This document shows positions 16,958 to 26,354 of a stretch of DNA of 64,000 nucleotides, piece by piece. The notes under the pieces are model-generated. The model saw only the letters and a list, made by a program, of their open reading frames with translations, did no database searches and was not told the origin of the DNA. Location of the stretch: the NCBI GenBank assembly GCA_963734085.1, contig CAVTFT010000014.1, forward strand, positions 62,001-126,000, read 5' to 3'. The position numbers and the translations under genes are program-made. How positions within the stretch are numbered: position 1 is the first letter of the stretch; each line of letters opens with the position of its first letter. Origin of the DNA: CAIWHR01 sp963734085 (lineage in GTDB: Bacteria; Pseudomonadota; Gammaproteobacteria; Burkholderiales; Casimicrobiaceae).

Positions 16958-18313
16958 ATGAGTGACGTCGCCGCGCCTGCGGCCCCCACGCGCGCCGAAG
17001 CGTTTCGCTACTGGCTGAAGCTCGGCTTCGTCTCCTTCGGCGGGCCGGCGGGACAGATCGCGATCATGCACCACGATCTCGTCGACGCAAAACGCTGGAT
17101 CTCCGAGCAGCGATTCCTGCACGCGCTCAACTACTGCATGGTGCTGCCGGGGCCCGAAGCGCAGCAGCTTGCCACGTACATCGGCTGGCTCATGCACCGG
17201 ACGTGGGGCGGGGTAGTCGCCGGTGCGTTGTTCGTCCTGCCCTCGCTCGTCATCCTCGTCGCGCTTTCCTGGCTGTACATGGCGTATGGCGAGGTGCCCG
17301 CGGTTGCCGGCGTCCTCTACGGGATCAAGCCGGCGGTCGTCGCCATCGTGCTGCACGCGGCGTGGCGGATCGGCTCGCGCGCGCTCAAACGTCCGACGCT
17401 GTGGGTGATTGCCGCCGCGGCATTCGTCGCGATCTTCGCCTTCCACGTGCCGTTTCCCGCGATCGTCCTTGCGGCGGGCGTGATCGGCTATTTCGGCGGA
17501 CGCATCGCCCCCGGCGAATTCGCCGTCGGCGGCGGTCACGGCGGAACGCAAGGCGCGCATGCGCCGGCAGTGATCGATGATGAAACGCCGACGCCTCCGC
17601 ATGCGCTCTTCCGCTGGTCGCGGCTCGCGCTCGCCGTGGGGGTATGCGTGGTGCTCTGGCTGTTCACGCTGGCGATGCTGGTCGCGAGCTACGGTCCGGG
17701 CGCAACGCTGCCCAGGATGGGCTGGTTCTTCACCAAGGCTGCACTTCTGACCTTCGGCGGCGCCTACGCGGTGCTGCCTTACGTCTATCAGGGTGCAGTG
17801 GAGACCTACGGCTGGCTCGCGCCCACGCAGATGATCGACGGCCTGGCATTGGGCGAGACGACGCCCGGACCGCTGATCATGGTCGTCGCGTTCGTCGGCT
17901 TCGTCGGCGGCTGGACGCGGGCGCTGTTCGGGCCGGATTCGCTCGCGCTCGCCGGGATCGCAGGCGCGTGCGTCGCGACGTTCTTCACGTTCCTGCCTTC
18001 GTTTCTGTTCATTCTCGCGGGCGGGCCGCTCGTCGAGACCACGCACGGCCAGCTCAAATTCACGGCGCCGCTCTCCGCGATCACCGCCGCCGTCGTCGGC
18101 GTCATCGTCAATCTCGCGGTCTTTTTCGCGTGGCACGTGTTCTGGCCGCACGGGCTCGACGCGGGCGCGGCGCTGGCCGGCATCGACCCGCTCGCCTTGG
18201 GGCTGGGCGTCGCGGCCTCGGCGGCGCTCTTCCGCTTCAACGCCGGCGTGATCCCGGTGATCCTTGGCTGCGGCGCCGTCGGGCTCGCGGTGCGTCTGCT
18301 CGCACCGGTATGA
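16958..18313 (+). CDS. chrA: ChrA-type chromate transporter, two-domain long form
   Basis: A 451-residue membrane protein of the CHR family (chromate/proton efflux) with two homologous halves. Each half carries the family motif: FVSFGGPAGQIAIMH (about residue 25) and KAALLTFGGAYAVLPYVYQGAV (about 265), with PGPEAQQLA and TTPGPLIMV as the matching second motifs. About 11-12 membrane spans are expected. ATG 16958 places the first motif at the family position. Short spacing to the carbonic anhydrase gene (31 bp) suggests cotranscription. Chromate specificity cannot be proved from sequence. Confidence 0.88.
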   Translation: MSDVAAPAAPTRAEAFRYWLKLGFVSFGGPAGQIAIMHHDLVDAKRWISEQRFLHALNYCMVLPGPEAQQLATYIGWLMHRTWGGVVAGALFVLPSLVILVALSWLYMAYGEVPAVAGVLYGIKPAVVAIVLHAAWRIGSRALKRPTLWVIAAAAFVAIFAFHVPFPAIVLAAGVIGYFGGRIAPGEFAVGGGHGGTQGAHAPAVIDDETPTPPHALFRWSRLALAVGVCVVLWLFTLAMLVASYGPGATLPRMGWFFTKAALLTFGGAYAVLPYVYQGAVETYGWLAPTQMIDGLALGETTPGPLIMVVAFVGFVGGWTRALFGPDSLALAGIAGACVATFFTFLPSFLFILAGGPLVETTHGQLKFTAPLSAITAAVVGVIVNLAVFFAWHVFWPHGLDAGAALAGIDPLALGLGVAASAALFRFNAGVIPVILGCGAVGLAVRLLAPV

Positions 18314-18344
18314 TGATCGCGCCCGCCCGTCCACCCGGTCCGCC

Positions 18345-18998
18345 ATGTCATCGCTCAAACACCTGCTCGAACGCAACCGCGCGTGGGCCGCGCGTTTGCG
18401 CGTCCACCATCCGAATTTCTTCGCCGAACTGGCGGAGCAGCAGGCGCCGCGTTACCTCTGGATCGGATGCTCGGACAGCCGCGTGCCCGCAAACGACATC
18501 ACCGATCTCGCACCCGGCGAGCTCTTCGTCCATCGCAACGTGGCCAACGTGGTCGTGCACACTGACCTCAACTGCCTCTCTGTGTTGCAGTACGCAGTCG
18601 AAGCGCTGAAAGTCGAGCACGTCATCGTGGTCGGCCACTACGGTTGCGGTGGCGTGCGCGCCGCGTTCGAGGGAAAGCCGCTGGGACTCATCGACAACTG
18701 GCTGCGCCACGTGCAGGATGTCGCCACGAAGCACGCCGCGATCCTCGCCGCATTGCCGGACGATGACGCGCGCAAGAACCGGTTGTGCGAGTTGAACGTC
18801 GTCGAACAGGTGACGCACGTCGCGCGCACGACGATCGTGCAGGATGCCTGGAAGCGTGGCCAGTCGCTTAACCTTCATGCATGGATCTACGGACTGGACG
18901 ACGGCCTCGTCCGCGATCTCGGCCTCGAAGTGGATTCGCCGCAGTCACTTGTGGAGCTCTACCCGCAGGCGATCGCCGCGCTGCGGGCGATGACGTAA
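18345..18998 (+). CDS. can: Beta-class carbonic anhydrase
   Basis: A 217-residue enzyme interconverting CO2 and bicarbonate. The zinc ligands are visible as Cys in IGCSDSRVP, with its Asp-Arg dyad, and His and Cys in VGHYGCGGV. It belongs to the E. coli Can type. Bicarbonate supply suits the carbamoyl-phosphate synthase encoded further along, and CO2 is the product of the nearby formate dehydrogenase; neither link is direct. ATG 18345 gives the canonical MSSLKHLLERN start. Confidence 0.95.
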   Translation: MSSLKHLLERNRAWAARLRVHHPNFFAELAEQQAPRYLWIGCSDSRVPANDITDLAPGELFVHRNVANVVVHTDLNCLSVLQYAVEALKVEHVIVVGHYGCGGVRAAFEGKPLGLIDNWLRHVQDVATKHAAILAALPDDDARKNRLCELNVVEQVTHVARTTIVQDAWKRGQSLNLHAWIYGLDDGLVRDLGLEVDSPQSLVELYPQAIAALRAMT

Positions 18999-19017
18999 CC
19001 GGGAGCGGATCAACTGC

Positions 19018-21249
19018 TCAGCGGCGCGTCGCCGCGACGACGCCGGGCACGTCGCGGACCAGCGCAAGCGCACGCGCGAGAGCGTCGAGGCTCTTCACTT
19101 CCAGCGTGAATGCCATTCGCGTGCGCATGTCGCGCGTCAGCGTGTTCGCCGCGGTGACGTTGATGCGCTCGCGGGAAAAGATTTCGCTGACGTCGCGCAG
19201 CAGTCCCTGGCGGTCCGCGGCTTCGAGCACGACGTCGACCGGGAACACCTCGTCGCGCGGCAAGCCCCAGTCCGCGGTGATCAGGCGCTCGGGCTCCCTC
19301 GCACGCATCCGCGCGACGTTGGCGCAACTCTGGCGGTGGATCGTGACGCCCTTGCCGCGGGTGACGAACCCGACGATTGGGTCGGGCGGCGCGGGCTTGC
19401 AGCAGCGCGCGAGCACCGTCATCAGCCGGTCCACACCTACGACGAGAATGCCGCTGCCGGCGCCGGCTGCCTTGCTCCGCCGCAGGACTCCGGGCTCGGC
19501 CTCGGCAACGCGAGCGGCGTCGGGCGCGATGACTGCCTTGATCGCCGTCTGGATCGCTCGCGTGTTGAGCTCCTCGCGACCGACCGCCGCGAAGAGCTCG
19601 TCGGCCTTTTCCAGCCCGGCCTTGACGGCGACGGCATCGAGATTGACGGCAGTTGCGCCCGCGCGCGCGAGCTCGCGCTCGACGACCGCGCGCCCGTGCG
19701 CCAGCGTCTCTTCCTGCTGCTGCGCCTTGAACCACTGCCGCACCTTGGTGCGCGCGCGATGGCTCGTCACGTAGCCCAGCTCGGGATTGAGCCAGTCGCG
19801 AGATGGGCCAACTGAGGGCCCGCCCTGCTTCGTCGCGACGATCTCGATGCGCTGCCCGTTCTTCAGCACGTAGTTGAGCGGGACCATCGCGCCGTCGACG
19901 CGCGCGCCGCGGCAGCGATGGCCGAGGCTCGTGTGCACGGCGTAGGCGAAGTCCACCGGCGTCGCCCCGCGCGGCAGGTCGACGACCTTGCCCTGCGGCG
20001 TCAGCACATAGATCGTGTCGGTGAAGAGACTGCTCTTGAACGCGGTCAGCCACTCCGACGCATCGGCGACGGCGTCCTTCCAGTCGAGCACCTGGCGCAG
20101 CCACGCGATCCGGTCCTCGAACGCGGGATCGCGGCGAATGCCCTTCTGGCCGGACTCCTTGTAGCGCCAGTGCGCGGCGACGCCGTACTCCGAATGCTGG
20201 TGCATCTCGAACGTGCGGATCTGCACCTCGAGCGCCTTGCCTTCCGCCCCCATCACGGCCGTGTGCAGCGAGCGGTAGCTGTTGGACTTGGGCTTCGCGA
20301 TGTAGTCGTCGAACTCGCCCGGCAGCGGCGTCCACAGGTGATGGACGATGCCAAGCGCGGCGTAGCAGTCCTTGACGTCGTCGACCAGGACCCGCACGGC
20401 GCGGATGTCGTAGAGCGCCTCGATGCCCGCCTGCTTGCGCCGCATCTTGTTCCAGATGCTCGTGATGTGCTTCGGGCGTCCCGTCACGTCGGCCCTGACG
20501 CCGGCCGCCGCGAGCTCACGCCGCAGCAGCGCGACGACGTCGTCGATGTAGCGTTCGCGATCCTGCCGCCGCTCGTCCAGCATTTTCGCGATCGCCTTGT
20601 ACGTGTCGGGCTCAAGCACGCGCAAGCTCAGATCCTCGAGCTCCCACTTCAACTGCCAGACGCCCAGCCGATTGGCGAGCGGCGCGAAGAGGTCGTGCAC
20701 CTCGCGCGCGGTGCGCTCGCGCGTCTCGGCCTGCTCCTTCGCTGCCGACACCAGGTAACGCAGCGCCTGCGTCCGCTCGGCGAGCTTCACCAGTACGACG
20801 CGGATGTCGTCGACCATCGCGAGCAGCATCTTGCGCAATCGCTCGGCTTGCGCCGCGCGGTCGTCGGCATCGCCGGTCGCGGGCAGCGCGCGGATTTCGT
20901 CCATGCGCGCGACGCCGGCGACGATCGTCGCCACGTCGGTGCCGAAGCGCGTCGTCACGTCTTCCGGGTCGAAGGCCTTGCCCGCGGGAAGGCCGATCAG
21001 CAGTCCCGCCTCGACCGTTGCGGCATCGAGACGCAACGCCGCGAGAATCATCGCCGTGCCGCTTGCGCGGTCGACGAGCCGCTCGCCGTCCCGACCGCGC
21101 GCGTCGCCGCAGCGCTCGCGCGCGTAGGCGACCGCGGATTCGAGGGTGCGGAGATCGGTCTCGGGATAGGTGCCGCGCAAGCCGTCGAGCCACGCCGCGA
21201 CTGCTTGCGGCGCTCCCGTTTCGGGCGCGGCGTGCAGTACTGCAACCAT
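19018..21249 (-). CDS. relA: (p)ppGpp synthetase RelA
   Basis: A 743-residue stringent-response synthetase. The N-terminal pseudo-hydrolase region lacks the His-Asp pair of SpoT/Rel enzymes. The synthetase domain has ITSIWNKMRRKQAGIEALYDIRAVRV and the EFDDYIAKPKSNSYRSLHTAV motif of monofunctional RelA. A TGS domain follows (about 400-460, VYVLTPQGKVVDLPRGATPVDFAY), then a zinc-finger-like CCKPAPPDPIVGFVTRGKG segment and a C-terminal ACT domain. ATG 21249 lies only six bases after a perfect TATAAT and has no Shine-Dalgarno site, so the message may be leaderless. Confidence 0.95.
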   Translation of the reverse strand: MVAVLHAAPETGAPQAVAAWLDGLRGTYPETDLRTLESAVAYARERCGDARGRDGERLVDRASGTAMILAALRLDAATVEAGLLIGLPAGKAFDPEDVTTRFGTDVATIVAGVARMDEIRALPATGDADDRAAQAERLRKMLLAMVDDIRVVLVKLAERTQALRYLVSAAKEQAETRERTAREVHDLFAPLANRLGVWQLKWELEDLSLRVLEPDTYKAIAKMLDERRQDRERYIDDVVALLRRELAAAGVRADVTGRPKHITSIWNKMRRKQAGIEALYDIRAVRVLVDDVKDCYAALGIVHHLWTPLPGEFDDYIAKPKSNSYRSLHTAVMGAEGKALEVQIRTFEMHQHSEYGVAAHWRYKESGQKGIRRDPAFEDRIAWLRQVLDWKDAVADASEWLTAFKSSLFTDTIYVLTPQGKVVDLPRGATPVDFAYAVHTSLGHRCRGARVDGAMVPLNYVLKNGQRIEIVATKQGGPSVGPSRDWLNPELGYVTSHRARTKVRQWFKAQQQEETLAHGRAVVERELARAGATAVNLDAVAVKAGLEKADELFAAVGREELNTRAIQTAIKAVIAPDAARVAEAEPGVLRRSKAAGAGSGILVVGVDRLMTVLARCCKPAPPDPIVGFVTRGKGVTIHRQSCANVARMRAREPERLITADWGLPRDEVFPVDVVLEAADRQGLLRDVSEIFSRERINVTAANTLTRDMRTRMAFTLEVKSLDALARALALVRDVPGVVAATRR

Positions 21250-21255
21250 CCGCGC

Positions 21256-21261
21256 ATTATA
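21256..21261 (-). promoter_or_regulatory. relA -10 element TATAAT
   Basis: Perfect TATAAT on the minus strand, separated from the relA ATG by six bases (GCGCGG). Transcription would start at or within a base or two of the A of ATG. No good -35 at 17 bp is seen, so activity is uncertain. Confidence 0.5.
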
Positions 21262-21294
21262 GCGACGGGCGCTGCCGTCGCTCGCGCCAAACGA

Positions 21295-22662
21295 TCAGCC
21301 GGCCTTTTCGAGGGTCGCGGTGATCGAGTTCGCCACGCGCTGCGCGCAGGCGTCGGCGGTGCCCCGATCGATGGCTTCCACCATCACGCGCAGCACGGGC
21401 TCGGTACCCGAAGGTCGGAGCAGGATTCGTCCTGCGTTGCCGAGCGCCGCGCGCGCATCGGCTTCCGCGGCGCGAATCGCGGCGCTGCCGTTCCAGTCGA
21501 AGCCCTTCGGCATCCGGACGTTGATCAAGCGCTGCGGAAACAGCGTGACCGGCGCGCTCGCGACCTCGAGAGTGATCTTCGCCTCGACCAGCGCGCGGAG
21601 GACCGCGAGCGCCGAGACGATCGCGTCGCCCGTCGTGTGCTTGTCGAGGCACAGCAGGTGGCCCGAGTTCTCGCCGCCGAGCCGCCAGCCCTTCTCCTTC
21701 ATCCGTTCGAGGACGTAACGGTCGCCGACCGGCGCCCGTTCGAGTGCGATGCCTTCGCGCGCGAGCGCCTGCTCGAACCCGAGGTTCGTCATCAGCGTGC
21801 CGACCACGCCGCCGCTGAATGCGCCGCGCCGCCGGTAATCCATCACGATCACGTAGAGGAGCTGGTCGCCGTCGTAGATGCGGCCGTCGCGATCGACGAC
21901 GAGCAGACGGTCGCCGTCGCCGTCGAGCGCGAGGCCGATATCGGCCTGATGCTCGATCACTGCCTGCCGCAGATGCTGCGGGTGCGTCGACCCGACGCCG
22001 TCATTGATGTTGGTGCCGTTGGGCTCGTTGCCGATGGGAATCACTTCCGCGCCCAGCTCGTGGAACACCGGCGGAGCAACGTGATAACCGGCGCCGTTCG
22101 CGCAGTCGACGACGATCCGCCATCCCTTGAGATCGAGCTCGTTGGGAAACGTGCTCTTGCAGAACTCGATGTAACGGCCCGCGGCGTCGTCGATCCGCCG
22201 CGCGCGGCCGAGCTCCGCCGACGATACGCACGTCAGCGCCTCGCCCATCGTGCGCTCGATCGCATGCTCGACCGCGTCGGGCAGCTTGACGCCCGCTCCC
22301 GAGAAGAATTTGATCCCGTTGTCGTCGAACGGGTTGTGCGACGCGCTGATCACGATGCCCGCCGAAAGCCGCAGTGCGCGGGTGAGGTACGCGACCGCGG
22401 GCGTGGGCAGCGGGCCGGACAGATAGACGTCGACGCCCGCTGCGGAAAGCCCCGCCTCGAGCGCCGCCTCGAGCAGATAACCGGAAAGCCGCGTGTCCTT
22501 GCCGATCAGCACCGACGGACGGGCGCCGGAGTGGTCCGTTTCGGCGGCGAGCACGCGCCCCGCCGCCCAGCCGAGCTTCAAGACGAGCTCCGGTGTGATC
22601 GGCGGATCGCCGACGCGCCCGCGCACACCATCGGTGCCGAAGAATTCCCGCGTCATGATCAT
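21295..22662 (-). CDS. glmM: Phosphoglucosamine mutase GlmM
   Basis: It converts glucosamine-6-phosphate to glucosamine-1-phosphate for UDP-GlcNAc. The 455-residue alpha-phosphohexomutase shows FFGTDGVRGRVG at the start, the phosphoserine loop GIVISASHNPFDDNGIKFF, the metal loop LALDGDGDR and the C-terminal phosphate loop LLRPSGTEPVLRVMVE. Start ATG 22662 (or ATG 22656) has a GAAAGAG site. It lies 28 bp after folP, the widespread folP-glmM order. Confidence 0.96.
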   Translation of the reverse strand: MIMTREFFGTDGVRGRVGDPPITPELVLKLGWAAGRVLAAETDHSGARPSVLIGKDTRLSGYLLEAALEAGLSAAGVDVYLSGPLPTPAVAYLTRALRLSAGIVISASHNPFDDNGIKFFSGAGVKLPDAVEHAIERTMGEALTCVSSAELGRARRIDDAAGRYIEFCKSTFPNELDLKGWRIVVDCANGAGYHVAPPVFHELGAEVIPIGNEPNGTNINDGVGSTHPQHLRQAVIEHQADIGLALDGDGDRLLVVDRDGRIYDGDQLLYVIVMDYRRRGAFSGGVVGTLMTNLGFEQALAREGIALERAPVGDRYVLERMKEKGWRLGGENSGHLLCLDKHTTGDAIVSALAVLRALVEAKITLEVASAPVTLFPQRLINVRMPKGFDWNGSAAIRAAEADARAALGNAGRILLRPSGTEPVLRVMVEAIDRGTADACAQRVANSITATLEKAG

Positions 22663-22690
22663 CACCGCTCTTTCGTTCGTGTTGTTCGCA

Positions 22691-23533
22691 TCAAGAGACT
22701 GCCTCTCCGTCATCGCGCGCCACTGCGAGCCACACCTTTAGCGCGTCGACGGTCTCGCGCACGTCGTGAACGCGCACGAGCGACGCACCACGCGCGATCG
22801 CTGCCAGCGCCGCCGCGAGACTCGCCGCTAGCCGGTCGCCCGCCGGGCGGCCCGTGATCTTCCCGAGCGACGACTTGCGCGACATTCCTGCGAGCACGGG
22901 GTAGCCCGTTGCGGCCAACTCGGGGAGTGCGCGCAACAAGGCGAGATTATGCGCCAGCGTCTTGCCGAAGCCAAAGCCGGGATCGATGACGATCCGGTCG
23001 TGCGCGATGCCGGCGGCCTCGCACGCCCGCGCCCGCGCGACGAGAAATTCACGCACCTCGGCGACGACGTCGGTGTAGCGCGGCGAGAGCTGCATCGTCC
23101 GCGGCTCGCCCTGCATGTGCATCAGACAGACCGCGGCGCGGCTCGCGGCAACGGCTTCGACGGCGCCTGCCGCCGCCAGCGCCGTGATGTCGTTGACCAT
23201 CGCGGCGCCCACGCCCATCGCCGCGCGCATCACCGCCGGCTTGCGCGTATCGATCGAGACGGCGATGCCGTCCGCCGCAAGCGCTTCGACGAGCGGGATC
23301 ACTCGCCCGAGCTCTTCGTCCGCGGGCACTTCCGCCGCTCCCGGACGGGTCGATTCGCCGCCGACGTCGATGAGATCGGCACCGTCGGCGACCATCTGTC
23401 GTGCGCGGTCCTCTGCTTGCCGTGGATCGAGGTTGCGGCCGCCGTCGTAGAACGAGTCCGGCGTGACGTTGACGATCCCCATCACGAGCGGACGGGAGAG
23501 GTCGAACGTGTGCTTGCCGCAGCGGAGCTTCAC
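22691..23533 (-). CDS. folP: Dihydropteroate synthase FolP
   Basis: It condenses p-aminobenzoate with 6-hydroxymethyl-dihydropterin pyrophosphate; this is the sulfonamide target. The 280-residue TIM barrel has MGIVNVTPDSFYDGG, DVGGESTRPGA, IDPGFGFGKT and GMSRKSSLG. It is preceded by the ftsH terminator and followed closely by glmM. Confidence 0.96.
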   Translation of the reverse strand: MKLRCGKHTFDLSRPLVMGIVNVTPDSFYDGGRNLDPRQAEDRARQMVADGADLIDVGGESTRPGAAEVPADEELGRVIPLVEALAADGIAVSIDTRKPAVMRAAMGVGAAMVNDITALAAAGAVEAVAASRAAVCLMHMQGEPRTMQLSPRYTDVVAEVREFLVARARACEAAGIAHDRIVIDPGFGFGKTLAHNLALLRALPELAATGYPVLAGMSRKSSLGKITGRPAGDRLAASLAAALAAIARGASLVRVHDVRETVDALKVWLAVARDDGEAVS

Positions 23534-23539
23534 ACAAGA

Positions 23540-23564
23540 AAACGGGGCGCCGCGCGCCCCGTTT
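23540..23564 (-). terminator. Terminator-like hairpin between ftsH and folP
   Basis: An 11-bp stem AAACGGGGCGC/GCGCCCCGTTT with a 3-base loop sits in the 45-bp gap. On the minus strand it is followed by TTCTTG, a weak T tract, so termination after ftsH may be partial, letting folP-glmM be read through. Confidence 0.7.
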
Positions 23565-23578
23565 CCACTGGAGTTTTT

Positions 23579-25465
23579 CTATGCCGGATTTGCCGTCGGC
23601 GCCGTCTCCGGTCCGATGGTCGTGCCCGGCGTCGCCGGGCCGGTGCTCGACCCCGGCGGCTTCGGCGGCCGCGGCGGCAGGCCGGCCATGATGTCGCCGA
23701 TCTGGTCGGCGTCGATCGTTTCGAGCTCGAGCAGCGCCTTCGCCATCGCCTCGACCTTGTCGCGGTTGTCCTCGATCAGCTTGCGCGCAACCGCATATTG
23801 CTGATCGATGATCTTGCGGATCTCGCTGTCGACCTTGCGCATCGTCTCTTCGGACACGTTCTTGTGCGTCGTGATCGAGCGGCCGAGGAACACTTCGCCT
23901 TCGTTCTCGCCGTAGACCATCGGCCCCAGCAGGTCGGACATCCCGTAGCGCGTCACCATGTTGCGGGCGAGCTCGGTCGCCCGCTCGAAGTCGTTCGATG
24001 CGCCGGTCGTCATCTGGTTCATGAAGATCTCTTCGGAGATGCGTCCGCCGAACAGCACCGCGATCATGTTCAGCATGTGGTTGCGGTCCATGCTGTAGCG
24101 GTCGTGCTCGGGCAATTGCATCGTCACGCCCAGCGCGCGGCCGCGCGGGATGATCGTCACCTTGTGCACCGGATCGGTCTTGGGCAGGAGGCGCGCGACG
24201 ATCGCGTGGCCCGACTCGTGATACGCGGTGTTGCGCCGTTCTTCCTCGGGCATCACGATCGAGCGCCGCTCGGCGCCCATCACGATCTTGTCCTTCGCCA
24301 TCTCGAAGTCGTCCATGTCGACGAGCCGCTTGTTGCGGCGCGCGGCGAAGAGCGCCGCCTCGTTGACGAGATTGGCGAGATCGGCGCCGGAAAAACCGGG
24401 GGTGCCGCGGGCGATGATTTCCGCCTTGACGTCGGTCGCCATCGGGACCTTGCGCATGTGGACGAGCAGGATCTGCTCGCGCCCGCGGATGTCGGGAAGC
24501 GGCACGACGACCTGGCGATCGAAGCGGCCCGGCCGCATCAGCGCCGGATCGAGCACGTCGGGCCGGTTGGTCGCCGCGATCACGATCACGCCGGCGTTGC
24601 CTTCGAAGCCGTCCATCTCGACCAGCAGCTGATTCAGCGTCTGCTCGCGCTCGTCGTTGCCGCCGCCCAGCCCGGCGCCGCGCTGGCGGCCGACGGCGTC
24701 GATTTCGTCGATGAACACGATGCACGGCGCGTTCTTCTTCGCCTGCTCGAACATGTCGCGCACGCGCGCCGCACCGACGCCCACGAACATCTCGACGAAA
24801 TCGGAGCCCGAGATCGAGAAGAACGGCACTTTCGCTTCGCCGGCAATCGCTTTGGCGAGCAGCGTCTTGCCGGTGCCCGGCGAGCCGACCATCAGCACGC
24901 CGCGCGGAATGCGTCCGCCGAGCTTCTGGAATTTGGTCGGGTCACGGAGGAACTCGACCAGCTCGGAGACTTCCTCTTTGGCCTCGTCGCAGCCGGCGAC
25001 GTCGGCAAAGGTGATCGTGTTGTTCGACTCGTCCAGCATCTTGGCCTTGCTCTTGCCGAAGCTGAACGCGCCGCCGCGCCCGCCGCCCTGCATCTGGCGC
25101 ATGAAGAAGATCCACACGCCGATCAGCAGCAGCATCGGGAACCACGAGATGAACACCTGTGCGAGGAAGCTTTGCTCCTCGTCCGGCTTGGCATCGACCT
25201 TGACACCGTACTTGACGAGGTCGCCGACCATCCAGATGTCGTTCGGCGCGTAGGTGATGAAGCGCTTCTTGTCGGCGCTCTCCCACACGATGCGCCGGCC
25301 TTCGACCGTCGCTTTATCGACGTTGCCGGCCTTGGCCTTGTCCATGAACTCGGAATACGGCACCGTATCCTTCGGCGCCTGCCGCGAATCGAACTGCCTG
25401 ACCACGGTCACGACGACCAGCAGGATCACGAGCCAGATGCCGACATTCTTGAGCAGGTTGTTCAA
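23579..25465 (-). CDS. ftsH: ATP-dependent zinc metalloprotease FtsH
   Basis: A membrane-anchored AAA+ protease (628 residues) degrading misfolded membrane proteins and regulators. It has two membrane segments (about 7-23 and 100-120), Walker A GSPGTGKT, Walker B IVFIDEID, second-region-of-homology ATNRPDVLDPALMRPGRFDR, and the zinc motif HESGH with a downstream Asp. The C-terminus is Pro-rich. The start is most likely TTG at 25465 (LNNLLKNVGIWLVI), because it aligns with the family N-terminus and follows a GGAG-like site; upstream residues lack homology. It lies downstream of rlmE, the common rlmE-ftsH order. Confidence 0.95.
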   Translation of the reverse strand: MNNLLKNVGIWLVILLVVVTVVRQFDSRQAPKDTVPYSEFMDKAKAGNVDKATVEGRRIVWESADKKRFITYAPNDIWMVGDLVKYGVKVDAKPDEEQSFLAQVFISWFPMLLLIGVWIFFMRQMQGGGRGGAFSFGKSKAKMLDESNNTITFADVAGCDEAKEEVSELVEFLRDPTKFQKLGGRIPRGVLMVGSPGTGKTLLAKAIAGEAKVPFFSISGSDFVEMFVGVGAARVRDMFEQAKKNAPCIVFIDEIDAVGRQRGAGLGGGNDEREQTLNQLLVEMDGFEGNAGVIVIAATNRPDVLDPALMRPGRFDRQVVVPLPDIRGREQILLVHMRKVPMATDVKAEIIARGTPGFSGADLANLVNEAALFAARRNKRLVDMDDFEMAKDKIVMGAERRSIVMPEEERRNTAYHESGHAIVARLLPKTDPVHKVTIIPRGRALGVTMQLPEHDRYSMDRNHMLNMIAVLFGGRISEEIFMNQMTTGASNDFERATELARNMVTRYGMSDLLGPMVYGENEGEVFLGRSITTHKNVSEETMRKVDSEIRKIIDQQYAVARKLIEDNRDKVEAMAKALLELETIDADQIGDIMAGLPPRPPKPPGSSTGPATPGTTIGPETAPTANPA

Positions 25466-25639
25466 GTAGCACTCCTGGCGGCGCTTTCGGGCGGCCGCGG
25501 GCCCTTGACGGACCTGCGCGCCGACGACCCGGAACGCAGATGCCAAAATGAACATTTTAGCCTTTCGCGACTCCCGCGGCCAGCGCGGCCGCTGCGCCCA
25601 TCGCACAAACGCGTGATCTTGCGCAAAGTTCGCGCATTC
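25466..25639. promoter_or_regulatory. rlmE-ftsH spacer with possible ftsH promoter
   Basis: 174 bp. On the minus strand an extended -10-like GGCTAAAAT (25554-25562) overlaps a small dyad AAAATG-AA-CATTTT. A promoter here would give ftsH expression independent of rlmE. I do not see a clear sigma-32 consensus. Confidence 0.35.
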
Positions 25640-26275
25640 TCAGCGATTCCGCCCCTTTCCAACGAGATAGACCTCGCGGCTGCGGCCGCGCGAAGCCTCG
25701 GGCTTGCGGACGTGGACCTTCGCGAAATGCTGTTGCATCGCACGGACGAACTCCTGGAATCCCTCGCCTTGAAACGCTTTGACGACCGCATCCCCGCCGG
25801 GTTGCAGCCATTTCTGCGCGAATTCGAGCGCCAGCTCGCCCAGATGAATAGACCGCGCCTGATCGGCCGTCGCGACACCCGAAAGGTTGGGGGCGAGGTC
25901 CGAAACGACAAGGTCCACGGGCTGCCCCCCGAGCGCGGCTTCGACGGCGGCGAGGCCCTCGTCGGCGCGAAAGTCGGCCTGGACGAACGCCACGCCGCGG
26001 ATCGGCGCCATCGGCAGGATATCGATCGCCACGATGGTCGCCGCGGGGCCCAGCCGTTCGTGCAACACCTGCGACCAGCTTCCCGGCGCCGCGCCGAGGT
26101 CGACCACACGCAGGCCGGGCCGCAGGAGCCTGTCCTTTTGCGCGAGCTCGATCAGCTTGAACGCGGCGCGCGAGCGATAGCCGAGACGTGTGGCCTCCCT
26201 GACCCAATGATCGTTGACGTGCTCGTTCATCCACGCCTTGCCGAACTTGTGCTTTTTCGCGCTCTTGGGGGCCAT
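25640..26275 (-). CDS. rlmE: 23S rRNA 2'-O-methyltransferase RlmE (FtsJ/RrmJ)
   Basis: A 211-residue enzyme methylating U2552 of 23S rRNA. The SAM motif VVDLGAAPGSWSQVL (about 55-70), the acidic motif VAIDILPM, DLVVSDLAPNLSG, and the VVKAFQGEGF lysine segment fit the K-D-K-E catalytic set. ATG 26275 gives the family N-terminus (KKHKFGKAWMNEHVNDHWVREA in this protein, residues 7-28). It is divergent from yhbY across 79 bp. Confidence 0.95.
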   Translation of the reverse strand: MAPKSAKKHKFGKAWMNEHVNDHWVREATRLGYRSRAAFKLIELAQKDRLLRPGLRVVDLGAAPGSWSQVLHERLGPAATIVAIDILPMAPIRGVAFVQADFRADEGLAAVEAALGGQPVDLVVSDLAPNLSGVATADQARSIHLGELALEFAQKWLQPGGDAVVKAFQGEGFQEFVRAMQQHFAKVHVRKPEASRGRSREVYLVGKGRNR

Positions 26276-26319
26276 GTCGGAAATACGCGTGATGGCGCAG
26301 AGTCGTAATTCGCGCCGCG

Positions 26320-26325
26320 TAGAAT
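26320..26325 (+). promoter_or_regulatory. Probable yhbY -10 element TAGAAT
   Basis: TAGAAT 30 bp upstream of the yhbY start in the 79-bp divergent gap; the -35 is poorly conserved. Confidence 0.4.
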
Positions 26326-26354
26326 GGCGGATATTCCCAGTCGAGACCCGCCCG

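Noticed and set aside
15143..18376. A 1077-residue open frame on the minus strand
   Set aside because: It lies antisense to mobA, moeA and chrA, which are conserved families in the plus frame. It has Arg/Asp/His-rich composition typical of shadow frames in GC-rich DNA.
22949..26308. A 1119-residue open frame on the plus strand
   Set aside because: Antisense to folP, ftsH and rlmE; no domain is recognisable and composition is typical of a shadow frame.
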